This document shows, piece after piece, positions 54,462-62,652 of a DNA stretch of 64,000 bases. Within the stretch, counting starts at the first letter, position 1. Every line of letters begins with the position of its first letter. Below the pieces are notes generated by a model. That model did no database searches, was not told the origin of the DNA, and worked only from the letters and a program-made list of their open reading frames with translations. Source of the stretch: Panacibacter ginsenosidivorans (GTDB taxonomy: Bacteria; Bacteroidota; Bacteroidia; Chitinophagales; Chitinophagaceae); assembly GCF_007971225.1 (NCBI RefSeq), contig NZ_CP042435.1, forward strand, positions 1,550,001 through 1,614,000, written 5' to 3'. The position numbers and the translations under genes are program-made.

Positions 54462-55421
54462 TTATGCTTTTAGTTTTTTTATTTCTTCTGTAAGTTTAGG
54501 TACTACATCAAACACATCACCTACAATACCATAATCAGCTGCTTTAAAAAATGGTGCTTCAGGATCTTTATTGATCACAACAATTGTTTTACTCCTGTTT
54601 ACACCGGCAAGATGTTGTATAGCCCCGGAAATACCTAATGCAATATACAGGTCAGGTGCAATCTGCACACCGGTTTGCCCCACATGTTCATGATGTGGCC
54701 TCCAATGACTATCTGCAACAGGTCTGCTGCATGCCGTAGCTGCATGCAATACATGCGCAAGTTCTTCTACCATTCCCCAGTTTTCCGGGCCTTTCAATCC
54801 ACGACCACCGCTTACAACTATTTCAGCTTCTGTTAAAGGCACTTCTCCGCTTACTTTATTTACTGCAGTAATTTTTATCTTAGAAGCAGGTACGATAACA
54901 TTCAATTGATTTATTTCAGCAGTTCCTTCTCCCGCAACTGTCTTAAAACTATTCGGGTTAAGCGATATCACTTTTATAGCTGAAGTAATATTTACATTGG
55001 CAAATGCCTTACCGCTAAATACAGATTTTTTTACAACAAATCCACTGGATATATCTGGCAATCCTACGGCACCTGTAACAATACCAGCTTTCAAACCAGC
55101 AGCAACCCTTGGCGCAACCGCTTTGCCTGTTTGGTTGTGCGAAAACACAATAACCTTAGCACCTATGCTGGCTACAGCTTCTTCAATAACTTTTGCATAT
55201 ACCTGCGCATCAAGATGGCTCAACGCTTCATTGCTTACCTGGTGTATCTTGGAAACACCATATTTACCCAGTGCCGCAAGATCATCATTTACAGAGCCCA
55301 ATAATAAACCCTCTGCAGAATCATTTAATTGTTTGGCAACTGCTGCTCCGTAGGTTAGTGCTTCGTAAGAAGCTTTTTTTATGTGACCATCTGCATGGTC
55401 TATGAATATAAGAACTGGCAT
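54462..55421 (-). CDS. etfA: Electron transfer flavoprotein alpha subunit
   Basis: 319 residues. With EtfB it carries electrons from acyl-CoA and other dehydrogenases to the quinone pool. The C-terminal FAD domain is clear: SGGRGLKGPENW, GATRPVADSHWRPHHEHVGQTG-like segment (ACSRPVADSHWRPHHEHVGQTG read in two parts), ALGISGAIQHLAG and INKDPEAPFFKAADYGIVGDVF. The gene follows etfB on the same strand after a 145 bp gap that contains an F repeat, where EtfB and EtfA genes are normally close together. Confidence 0.97.
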   Translation of the reverse strand: MPVLIFIDHADGHIKKASYEALTYGAAVAKQLNDSAEGLLLGSVNDDLAALGKYGVSKIHQVSNEALSHLDAQVYAKVIEEAVASIGAKVIVFSHNQTGKAVAPRVAAGLKAGIVTGAVGLPDISSGFVVKKSVFSGKAFANVNITSAIKVISLNPNSFKTVAGEGTAEINQLNVIVPASKIKITAVNKVSGEVPLTEAEIVVSGGRGLKGPENWGMVEELAHVLHAATACSRPVADSHWRPHHEHVGQTGVQIAPDLYIALGISGAIQHLAGVNRSKTIVVINKDPEAPFFKAADYGIVGDVFDVVPKLTEEIKKLKA

Positions 55422-55478
55422 AAAATAGATTTGAAAATTTATTGGTTATTCGCTTTTGTGATGCTTAAAGAATTATCT

Positions 55479-55535
55479 GTACAAGTGTGCGACGCAAGTA
55501 ACGACGCCATGAAAAAACAATTGGCGGCTCACAAA
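55479..55535 (+). repeat. Dispersed intergenic repeat, F copy
   Basis: Core GTACAAGTGTGCGACGCAA at 55479-55497, then GTAACGACGCCATGAAAA and a tail GGCGGCTCACAAAT. It separates etfB from etfA. Confidence 0.95.
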
Positions 55536-55566
55536 TAATTGCTTATAATAGTTAGCACTCGACTGA

Positions 55567-56310
55567 TTAAATTGCTTTCGCTTCTTCATGCAGTAATCTA
55601 ACCAGCTCTGCTACATTATCAGGAGCAACTAATTTTACACCCGCTTTTGCCGGCGGCAATTCATAATTTGAAACTGTAGTTAATGCATTAATTGCAGCAG
55701 GCTCCACTACCTTTAATGGTTTCGTACGCGCAGACATAATACCACGCATATTGGGTATGCGCTGCTCCGCAACACCTTTCTGGCAACTAACTACAACAGG
55801 GAGCGCTACTTCACAAACTTCTTCACCACCTTCAATTTCGCGGCTTACTGTTGCAGTATTTCCACCAATATCAAACTTTGTAGCGAGTGATACATAAGGC
55901 ATATCAAGCAACTCTGCAATCATACCACCTATGGAAGATCCGTTGTAATCAATTGTTTCTTTACCTGTAAAAATCAAATCATAAGCTCCTTGCTTTGCAA
56001 CTTCCGAAATTTGAGCAGCTATATAATAACTATCGCTGCTTTCGGCATTAACACGAATAGCTTCATCACCACCAAGCGCTAAAGCTTTTCGTATTATAGG
56101 ATCGCAATCTGCTCCTCCAACTGTAATAATATGCAGTGCAACAGAAGTATCTTTTTCTTTAAGTTCAATGGCCCTCACAAATGCATACCATTCATCGTAA
56201 GGGTTAATAATCCATTGCACTCCACTTTCGTCGAATTTTGTGTTTCCATCCTTAAAAGAAATTTTCGAAGTTGTATCTGGTGTTTTGCTTATGCAAACTA
56301 AAATCTTCAT
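55567..56310 (-). CDS. etfB: Electron transfer flavoprotein beta subunit
   Basis: 247 residues from the ATG at 56310 (MKILVCISKTPDTTSKISF); the frame is open to 56355 but the extension is not part of the family. The AMP-binding signature and characteristic segments are present: QWIINPYDEWYAFVRAIELKE, DLIFTGKETIDYNGSSIGGMIAELL and LPVVVSCQKGVAEQRIPNMRGIM. It pairs with EtfA, whose gene follows. A well-formed Bacteroidota promoter lies upstream. Confidence 0.97.
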   Translation of the reverse strand: MKILVCISKTPDTTSKISFKDGNTKFDESGVQWIINPYDEWYAFVRAIELKEKDTSVALHIITVGGADCDPIIRKALALGGDEAIRVNAESSDSYYIAAQISEVAKQGAYDLIFTGKETIDYNGSSIGGMIAELLDMPYVSLATKFDIGGNTATVSREIEGGEEVCEVALPVVVSCQKGVAEQRIPNMRGIMSARTKPLKVVEPAAINALTTVSNYELPPAKAGVKLVAPDNVAELVRLLHEEAKAI

Positions 56311-56362
56311 GGCAGAGATTTTATTTAAAAATATAAAAAATAGTTGTTTATGCAACTATTTG

Positions 56363-56392
56363 CAAATATAATATGTAAAGATTACTAACAAA
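56363..56392 (-). promoter_or_regulatory. Bacteroidota-type promoter for etfB
   Basis: On the minus strand TTTG (56389-56392), an 18 bp spacer and TATATTTG (56363-56370) match the TTTG-N17-20-TAnnTTTG consensus exactly. It predicts a leader of roughly 45 nt before the etfB ATG. Confidence 0.65.
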
Positions 56393-56449
56393 GGTTTGTA
56401 TAAAAATTTATTTATTAAATTTTGGAAGACGGATTGATTTGCAGACAAC

Positions 56450-56489
56450 TCAAATAAAAAAGGGGTTTCAAAATTATTTGAAACCCCTT
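56450..56489 (-). terminator. Terminator of the monoheme protein gene
   Basis: AAAGGGGTTTCAAA (56458-56471) pairs perfectly with TTTGAAACCCCTTT (56476-56489) around ATTA. On the minus strand TTTATTTG follows. It starts 26 bp beyond the stop. Confidence 0.92.
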
Positions 56490-56514
56490 TGTATAAAAGC
56501 CAAATCTATATATT

Positions 56515-58539
56515 CTAGTGAACAGAATTTAATGGTTTGAACATAAGTTTACTTCTTAGTGCAAATACATTTGCTGCAGATGTAGTAGTAGTTGTAGCAC
56601 ATGGAGGCGTTAATACAAAATCTTTTAGATCGCGGGCTCTACGCAGAATATCGTTAAACATGCGCAGTGAATTTAATTTGCCGCCACGACCAGCAGCGTC
56701 CCTTACCATCATACTATCGTTATCTGGATTATTATCGAAATCTATAGCACCACCGCGCCCTGCAGTTCCTGAAAGAAATCCGGATAGTGTAGCTTCGGTA
56801 CCAAAAAATACGGGGTCAACATGAGTGAAAAAGGTTTGTAATTCACCAGCATGACAACCTGTACAGGTATTTCTTGAAAAGACATGACGTGCGGTGGTAT
56901 TTTTTATACGTGCTGGATTATTCTTGGTTTGTATCCCATCCCAGTGATAGATACCAGTAGGTTGCCCAACAGGTTCACCTAGAATCTGTGCATGCCCGCC
57001 AAGAAATGGCTGTCCGTTTATGCTGTCAGGAATTACATACGCATCATTAATGATTGGCCTCTTATTATTATTGATCCAGTTAACCATTGCCCTAACATCA
57101 GGATTATCAACCTGTGCGTTATACAGATCACGCGGTATCTGACCAACGGTTTTTTGAAAAAGCTTTCTTTCGGGGTCGATCATCAGATTAAATTCTCTGA
57201 ATTCATATCTTTTAATACTCCCGTCTTCAGGAGCAAACTCAAGCTCATTAGTCCTGATTGCATCCAATGCAATTTTCGAATCCCTTCCCGGAGCAGAACC
57301 CCAAAGAGTATAACGGTTAGTAATATCTTCCAATGCAGCATTGTACTCCGGACTACCTAACACAAGATCTTTGAGATCATACCATCTGCGAGCCCAGCTT
57401 TGCAAGCTGTCACAATTATTTTTAGAAGTAATACCATATTCAACCACCATGGTCGCCTGTAAAGGTGCTGTGCAGGTACTGTCTATTAAACAAAATGTAT
57501 AACGCCCTTCTCCGGCAGGTATTCCAGCTGCTCTTTCACGAATATCGAACCTGTTTACAATTGCAGTTAATTTATAAGGAGCAAAGCGCATATCCAATTG
57601 ACCAGGAGGCGCCCCTGCTGCTTCACTTTTTTCTAACCATGGCGTAATTACTTTATCTGTTATAAGAGGGCGTGGAGGTACTGTATCTCCATTGATCTCT
57701 CTTTGTACCTGCCAGTTGTGTAAAAATTTCATTACAAAATCAGATAGCTCAGCATCTGTAGGGTCAACGTCTGCAGAGGATTTTGCAAGGTTCTTCATGA
57801 TGGTCTTAAATGTCCATGGGCCATCTATATTACCAGTTTGGGTACATGGATTCCAGGTACGGGTGGGATCTTCTACAACAGCCAAATCAGTAATGAAAAT
57901 ACAATTCCTTCTTACAGAATCGATCAGCTCATTTCCACCACCTATAAGATCTGATATAGAAACTGCCTGAACTTTATCAAAAGACTGTGGATCAAATGTA
58001 CCTCTATTACAATCCTGCGGATTTGCGATTGCTCTATTATAAAATTGCACTTGTGGGCCATTTTTTTTCGCCTCACTATATAAAGACATAGCTGTTTTCC
58101 GGAACTCATTTACATCAGCAAAAATTTTGGTAGTGAAAATACCATCGCCTGCGACTTTATCAAATCCCTGGCCATCATCTCTTAAAACAAGCTGTTCTCC
58201 ATTATTGTCAACAGTAATTGATGTTCCTGAGTAGTTTTCAAAAGAGTAAACGGCCATTAACAAGAGGTGATAATTATCGCCAGGTATTTTTTGCACAAGA
58301 ACATCTTCTGCCGGTGGGTTACGATCTGTAGTGCCATCAAATCCATAATTATCATCTGCCAGATATGCAGCGTAATCATTGTCATCTACCCATGGCAATG
58401 CTGTATTATTTGTTGAAAATATTCTGGAGAATGCAGGATCACTGGTTTTGCCTGATTGTTTATTCCTGTCCCAGGAAATAAAAGCAAAAGTCAACAAAGC
58501 AATTCCAAAAACAATGATCGTTTGTTTTGAAGTTTTCAT
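56515..58539 (-). CDS. Secreted protein with one CxxCH heme motif, 674 residues
   Basis: MKTSKQTIIVFGIALLTFAFISW is a signal peptide or membrane anchor. Around 85-150 a short region (DNNGEQLVLRDDGQGFDKVAGDGIFTT) looks like a choice-of-anchor or calcium-loop beta module. The large middle part is unrecognised. Near residue 555, RNTCTGCHAGELQTFF carries one CTGCH heme-binding motif, so a covalently bound heme c is likely. The FTHVDPVFFGTEATLSGF stretch after it has no clear distal ligand. A redox or substrate-oxidation role in the periplasm is plausible. It is single. Confidence 0.75.
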   Translation of the reverse strand: MKTSKQTIIVFGIALLTFAFISWDRNKQSGKTSDPAFSRIFSTNNTALPWVDDNDYAAYLADDNYGFDGTTDRNPPAEDVLVQKIPGDNYHLLLMAVYSFENYSGTSITVDNNGEQLVLRDDGQGFDKVAGDGIFTTKIFADVNEFRKTAMSLYSEAKKNGPQVQFYNRAIANPQDCNRGTFDPQSFDKVQAVSISDLIGGGNELIDSVRRNCIFITDLAVVEDPTRTWNPCTQTGNIDGPWTFKTIMKNLAKSSADVDPTDAELSDFVMKFLHNWQVQREINGDTVPPRPLITDKVITPWLEKSEAAGAPPGQLDMRFAPYKLTAIVNRFDIRERAAGIPAGEGRYTFCLIDSTCTAPLQATMVVEYGITSKNNCDSLQSWARRWYDLKDLVLGSPEYNAALEDITNRYTLWGSAPGRDSKIALDAIRTNELEFAPEDGSIKRYEFREFNLMIDPERKLFQKTVGQIPRDLYNAQVDNPDVRAMVNWINNNKRPIINDAYVIPDSINGQPFLGGHAQILGEPVGQPTGIYHWDGIQTKNNPARIKNTTARHVFSRNTCTGCHAGELQTFFTHVDPVFFGTEATLSGFLSGTAGRGGAIDFDNNPDNDSMMVRDAAGRGGKLNSLRMFNDILRRARDLKDFVLTPPCATTTTTSAANVFALRSKLMFKPLNSVH

Positions 58540-59086
58540 AGTTAAATAGTTGGGTCTACAAAAATTTAAAATAGTCTGGGTTGATTTTTATACAACACTA
58601 ATATTGATCGATCATTGGAGATTGGACTTTCTTAGCAGTTAATGATTCTGGAATGCCAGTAATTTATACATTAAAAACCGCTTGCAGGAATTGCTATTAT
58701 GCTGTTTAGATTGAGCTATAGTTTTAGTAATGGTTTGTTTAACATTAAAGCACTTAGCTTTTCAACGCACTAAAAGCAATGTCACGAAATTGAGGAATAA
58801 AATCGAGTTTACTCTGATAAACAGCTTAAAAAATTTAAATGTACCCTTGTAAAAACCTGAAAATTTTCTAAAAATTAATTGCACAACTTTGCTTTAAACA
58901 ACAACAAATGAATAATGAAATCATCTTTACATGAATATTACTGATCACAAAATTTGCCTGTTGATCAAAATTCTTAAGCACACCGTATTTTATTTGCTCA
59001 TTAGAAAAAAAGCCCTGAAGTGTGCGACGCAACGAAAGCCTGATAACTATTATAAAGCCCGGATCATAAAAATTTTATAAATGCAG
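58540..59086. other. Intergenic region, 547 bp
   Basis: Between the monoheme protein start and the DUF4954 gene end, both minus strand. It contains the F repeat at 59014-59070. The remaining 470 bp is AT-rich and holds the monoheme gene promoter; no frame or hairpin of note was found. Confidence 0.55.
59014..59070 (+). repeat. Dispersed intergenic repeat, F copy
   Basis: CCTGAAGTGTGCGACGCAA at 59014-59032, tail ATAAAGCCCGGATCATAAA. The left GTAC is lost; the tail is well kept, 48 bp to GATCAT. Confidence 0.92.
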
Positions 59087-61318
59087 TTATTTTGGCGAAG
59101 GCATACTAAACTTTTTTAAAGTCAAATTAACCATTGATTTAAATTTTTTCAACTCATCCTGCTGCTGTTTGATAAAACTGTTTTCGGAAAGCAAGCCTAC
59201 AACATTGTTCATTTCTTCTTCTGAATCGTAAACCATGCTACGGAATGGATTAGTATAATCTTTTGCTCTTGACTCTTTTATTTTAGCGGCTATCCATTCT
59301 TTGGTTGTAATAAGTTCTGCGAGAATTGTAATTATATCATTACCGGAAAGCTTCTTAGCTGTTAATGCCTTAATTTCAAGCAGAGCAGCAATAGCATGGG
59401 CTGTTTTATTTGTAACATAACGGGTAGCCATCTCATCATAAACGCTGTGCAGCTGATCCCATGAATTAATTTTATTTTCTTTTACCCTTTGACGAATCAG
59501 TGCAACATCTTTTTTCAGCAATAACTGTCCGCCGGCATTCAGCCATTCTGAGCGACTGCCCGCTTTAGGCAAAACTTCTTTTACTGCTTCAAAAGAAGTC
59601 GCATTATTTTCTTTAATGAGATTAAACAAATGCAGGGCACCATAATAGGTGATCATCTGTTCAAACAAGTTATAAGATTGCTGAACTTTTATAATGACGG
59701 TTTTGCGTTTGTGATTTTCAAAACCTTCAGCTAAAATCTCAAGTTCATCAATAATAGCATCATTATTTTTCAGTAGCTGCTTACCTTTTTTACTGCAATC
59801 ATCATTATTAATGCTGGTATCTGGATTTTCTTTTTTATAAAAAGCACGTCCTGTAAATAATTCCAGCATCTTCATCGCATCAAACATTTCATTCACAGTA
59901 TCAGGTGCCAGGTAATCATATTCCATATTCTGAATGGGTTGAATACGCTTGTCCCTATCTCCATACTTCCATGCATTACGTGCCAAAGCATACATATTAT
60001 ACATGAACCAGTACCCGGGCATTACCGTAAGAAAATCTTTACTGCTATCAATACTTACCAATGAAAAAGGTATTGGAATATTCAATTCGTAGGAGTAATC
60101 CGCTTTTGCAAGAATAGTAAAGCTGGCAAATTTAGAATTATGCTTCAGGCTTACACATAAGCCCGGCCAGAAACCACGGCCTGCAACGATCTCTCCATCT
60201 GCAGCCCTTGAGTTATGATTAGAGCCAATAGTAGCACCCGCAGGAATATTACTCTGTCCCATTACCAATGCTGCACATAAAAAAGAGTTATTATGATGCT
60301 GTTCATGTGCAGGAAAAATAAGAGAATTCAATACTTCGCAACAGGAGATGGTTGCATTATTCCCGAGATAAGAATTGATAAGCCTTGCGCCATATTTCAA
60401 TTGCGAGTTGCTGGCCATAACAAACCTTACTGCCTTAACACCATAAAATATCCTGCAGCCAAAACCAATGATACCATTTACCAATTCGCACCCTTCGCCT
60501 ATCTGAGATATACCTTCTGGCCCCGAATTAATGGTAAGGTTCTTTAATTTATTAGCACCTTTTATATACGCATCACTGCCGATCCAAACATCTTTTATAA
60601 TGGCGCAGTTCTTTATCACGGTTCTGTCGCCGATCTTACCATAATAGCCGCGTTCTTTTTTGAATTGCCTTTCGGTGAATATTTTAAATTGTTCCAATAA
60701 CTTTTCATCGTCACGATACTTACTCCACAACCACGCATCAGCAGGCAACATATCATTAAAAGGAATAACACTGCGTCCACCATTTTCATTACATATCTCC
60801 ATCCATATACGCACAGACTCCGGCTCGCCTTCTTTTACTATACCAATACCAAACTTTGCATGATCGGTAGTAATCAATTCATTTACATTTACAATGATCA
60901 CCTCATTACCTATTACATAATGCGATAAATAATTTACATTATCCACCACTACATTATCGCCAAGATCGCAACTGATGATAGTGGAATTATATAAACCCAC
61001 CACATATTTCATATCACTAAACTCCAGGTAACAGGGTTCCAGTTTGCCAATACGCACCAGGCCAAAAAATTTACAGTTCCTTACCAGTTCAGGATTGAAT
61101 GCATCGCTCACCAATATCTTGTTCCAGTCGTCACTTGCATTGCGGTTCTTAACCAGCGCCTCAATTTCATATGCTGTAAGGTTGCGGTATTCAATGCCGC
61201 TGCGATTCTGTACCTCACGCAGGTAATATTCATCTTTACCTTTTGGTAGATATTCAGGTTTTATAAAATTGTAACCCAGTTTATCAATTGAGCTTTTCTT
61301 TATATTATTCTGCGCCAT
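59087..61318 (-). CDS. DUF4954-family protein with left-handed beta-helix
   Basis: 743 residues from MAQNNIKKSS at 61318; the longer frame to 61441 reads through a repeat copy. The N-terminal half contains hexapeptide-type repeats (VIKNCAIIKDVWIGSDAYIKG...GFGCRIFYGVKAVRFVMAS...GATIGSNHNSRAADGEIVAGRGFWPG), indicating a left-handed beta-helix like acyl- or nucleotidyltransferases. The C-terminal half (about 480-743) is helical, with coiled-coil character at the end. The family is typical of Bacteroidota and has no proven function. Sugar-nucleotide transferase-like activity is only a guess. Confidence 0.85.
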   Translation of the reverse strand: MAQNNIKKSSIDKLGYNFIKPEYLPKGKDEYYLREVQNRSGIEYRNLTAYEIEALVKNRNASDDWNKILVSDAFNPELVRNCKFFGLVRIGKLEPCYLEFSDMKYVVGLYNSTIISCDLGDNVVVDNVNYLSHYVIGNEVIIVNVNELITTDHAKFGIGIVKEGEPESVRIWMEICNENGGRSVIPFNDMLPADAWLWSKYRDDEKLLEQFKIFTERQFKKERGYYGKIGDRTVIKNCAIIKDVWIGSDAYIKGANKLKNLTINSGPEGISQIGEGCELVNGIIGFGCRIFYGVKAVRFVMASNSQLKYGARLINSYLGNNATISCCEVLNSLIFPAHEQHHNNSFLCAALVMGQSNIPAGATIGSNHNSRAADGEIVAGRGFWPGLCVSLKHNSKFASFTILAKADYSYELNIPIPFSLVSIDSSKDFLTVMPGYWFMYNMYALARNAWKYGDRDKRIQPIQNMEYDYLAPDTVNEMFDAMKMLELFTGRAFYKKENPDTSINNDDCSKKGKQLLKNNDAIIDELEILAEGFENHKRKTVIIKVQQSYNLFEQMITYYGALHLFNLIKENNATSFEAVKEVLPKAGSRSEWLNAGGQLLLKKDVALIRQRVKENKINSWDQLHSVYDEMATRYVTNKTAHAIAALLEIKALTAKKLSGNDIITILAELITTKEWIAAKIKESRAKDYTNPFRSMVYDSEEEMNNVVGLLSENSFIKQQQDELKKFKSMVNLTLKKFSMPSPK

Positions 61319-61335
61319 TGTTTGTAGTGTTTTTA

Positions 61336-61388
61336 TGAGCCAAACGAAAATACAGCTATTAAGCTTTCGTTGCGTCGCACTCTTGTAC
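61336..61388 (-). repeat. Dispersed intergenic repeat, R copy
   Basis: Core TTGCGTCGCACTCTTGTAC at 61370-61388, tail TGAGCCAAACG...AAGCTTTCG. It starts 18 bp upstream of the DUF4954 start codon, so it may lie in that gene's promoter or leader. Confidence 0.95.
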
Positions 61389-61560
61389 TGTGGAAATTTC
61401 TGTTGAACTGTTGAAATTATATTGTTATAGCGGCATTCCATAGCGTAAACGGGAAGCGTACTTCTAGTTAAGGATAATGGTTAACGGAGGGGTGGTGGAT
61501 GATAGGCTGATTTTCAGGAATAAGAAAACTATTATATTGCGTGTAATAGCTTTAATTAAT

Positions 61561-62070
61561 ATGGGACAAAAAATGACAAGATTTGAAAAGATAAATGTTT
61601 TCAATATTATATTGACATTACTTCTCAGCGCTATCGCAGTAATGTTATCGTATAACTCATACAGGATTAGCGAGAATACATTCACTCTTTCAGAAAAAGT
61701 AGACAGGCTAAATATGGCTCAATCGGAAATTGAGTTAAAAAGTTCAGTATTTGCATTGTTTACTACAATTGACATGTTAAGGCAAAATGACGCCGAAGGA
61801 AAGAATTTAGACAAATGCATTAAATCGTTGACTGAAATGAAAACAATCCTAGAATCTCAAATGAAAAATATTTACTTAGCTCAGAACAGTGATTTGTCAG
61901 AATTATGGGTTGAACTATATTCTAAAACTAACTTTGACATTAAATTTTTAGAAGAAGGACTGAAAGCTAATACAATAGTTTCTGGTGTGAAAGACATTAT
62001 TATAGAATTAGAAAGTCAAGCCAAAGTAATTTTTGATACTTTTCTTGACCATAGCAAAAAGAGTGACTAA
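61561..62070 (+). CDS. Membrane-anchored coiled-coil hypothetical protein
   Basis: 169 residues from the ATG at 61561; the upstream extension has no support. One transmembrane helix (about 12-30, NIILTLLLSAIAVMLSY) is followed by a helical, coiled-coil-like region (SENTFTLSEKVDRLNMAQSEIELKSS) and further helices to the end. Its base composition is AT-richer than most neighbours, which could mean recent acquisition. No family recognised. It and the next gene lie between an R and an F repeat copy. Confidence 0.6.
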   Translation: MGQKMTRFEKINVFNIILTLLLSAIAVMLSYNSYRISENTFTLSEKVDRLNMAQSEIELKSSVFALFTTIDMLRQNDAEGKNLDKCIKSLTEMKTILESQMKNIYLAQNSDLSELWVELYSKTNFDIKFLEEGLKANTIVSGVKDIIIELESQAKVIFDTFLDHSKKSD

Positions 62071-62134
62071 ATAATGAATTATCGCTACGGGTTGGTGCCC
62101 CTCATCAACCAGAAATAAAAATTACTAAAACAAT

Positions 62135-62545
62135 ATGGAAACAAAAGCACTTTTCAAATATCAACTTCTCTGTTTAGCGCTGTTGTTTGCACAATGTGCA
62201 TCAGCACAAAAAACTTCGACGCAGGTTGATACATTGCTTGTTGGCACATGGCAGGGAACTTCCATTTGCCAGGTAAAGAATTCTCCATGCCATGATGAAG
62301 TTGTGGCGTATCACATCTCAAAAGGAAACAGTGTTGATAGCTTCACCATACAGGCAAATAAAATTGTAAATGGTGTGGAAGAAGATATGGGAACATTGCA
62401 TTTTGGTTATAATGGAAAAACAAACCAGCTTGTTTCAAATGAATATAACAGCAACTGGACATTTACTATAAGCGGTAGAAAGATGTCCGGTATCTTACTT
62501 CATAAAAATGAAACATACCGCATAATAAAGCTGGAGAAAAAATAG
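62135..62545 (+). CDS. Small secreted lipocalin-like hypothetical protein
   Basis: 136 residues. Signal peptide ends at ASAQ (about 25). LVGTWQGTSICQVKNSPCHDEVV resembles the start of small secreted beta-barrel proteins of Bacteroidota, with two Cys (about 45 and 52) that could pair. The rest alternates short beta strands (MGTLHFGYNGKTNQLVSNEY...WTFTISGRKMSGILLHKNETYRIIKL). Function unknown. It is followed within 35 bp by an F repeat. Confidence 0.7.
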   Translation: METKALFKYQLLCLALLFAQCASAQKTSTQVDTLLVGTWQGTSICQVKNSPCHDEVVAYHISKGNSVDSFTIQANKIVNGVEEDMGTLHFGYNGKTNQLVSNEYNSNWTFTISGRKMSGILLHKNETYRIIKLEKK

Positions 62546-62579
62546 AAAGCTTAATAGCAACCTGAATATTGATTCAACT

Positions 62580-62636
62580 GTACAAGCGTGCGACGCAAGT
62601 AAAGCACAATAGCAGCAATGAAGCCGGGCTCCAAAA
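62580..62636 (+). repeat. Dispersed intergenic repeat, F copy
   Basis: Core GTACAAGCGTGCGACGCAA at 62580-62598, tail ATGAAGCCGGGCTCCAAAAA. It lies between convergent genes and is the last copy in the window. Confidence 0.95.
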
Positions 62637-62652
62637 AAATTCTTTAATGGTA

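Noticed and set aside
2379-62636. Interpretation of the dispersed repeat as a CRISPR array or integron attC array
   Set aside because: Copies are far apart, alternate in orientation and are separated by ordinary genes of both directions; no cas gene or integrase was seen.
2379-62636. Interpretation of every repeat copy as an intrinsic terminator
   Set aside because: The core dyad has a one-base loop and no T-run, and copies also lie upstream of divergent genes; ordinary terminators exist separately at several loci.
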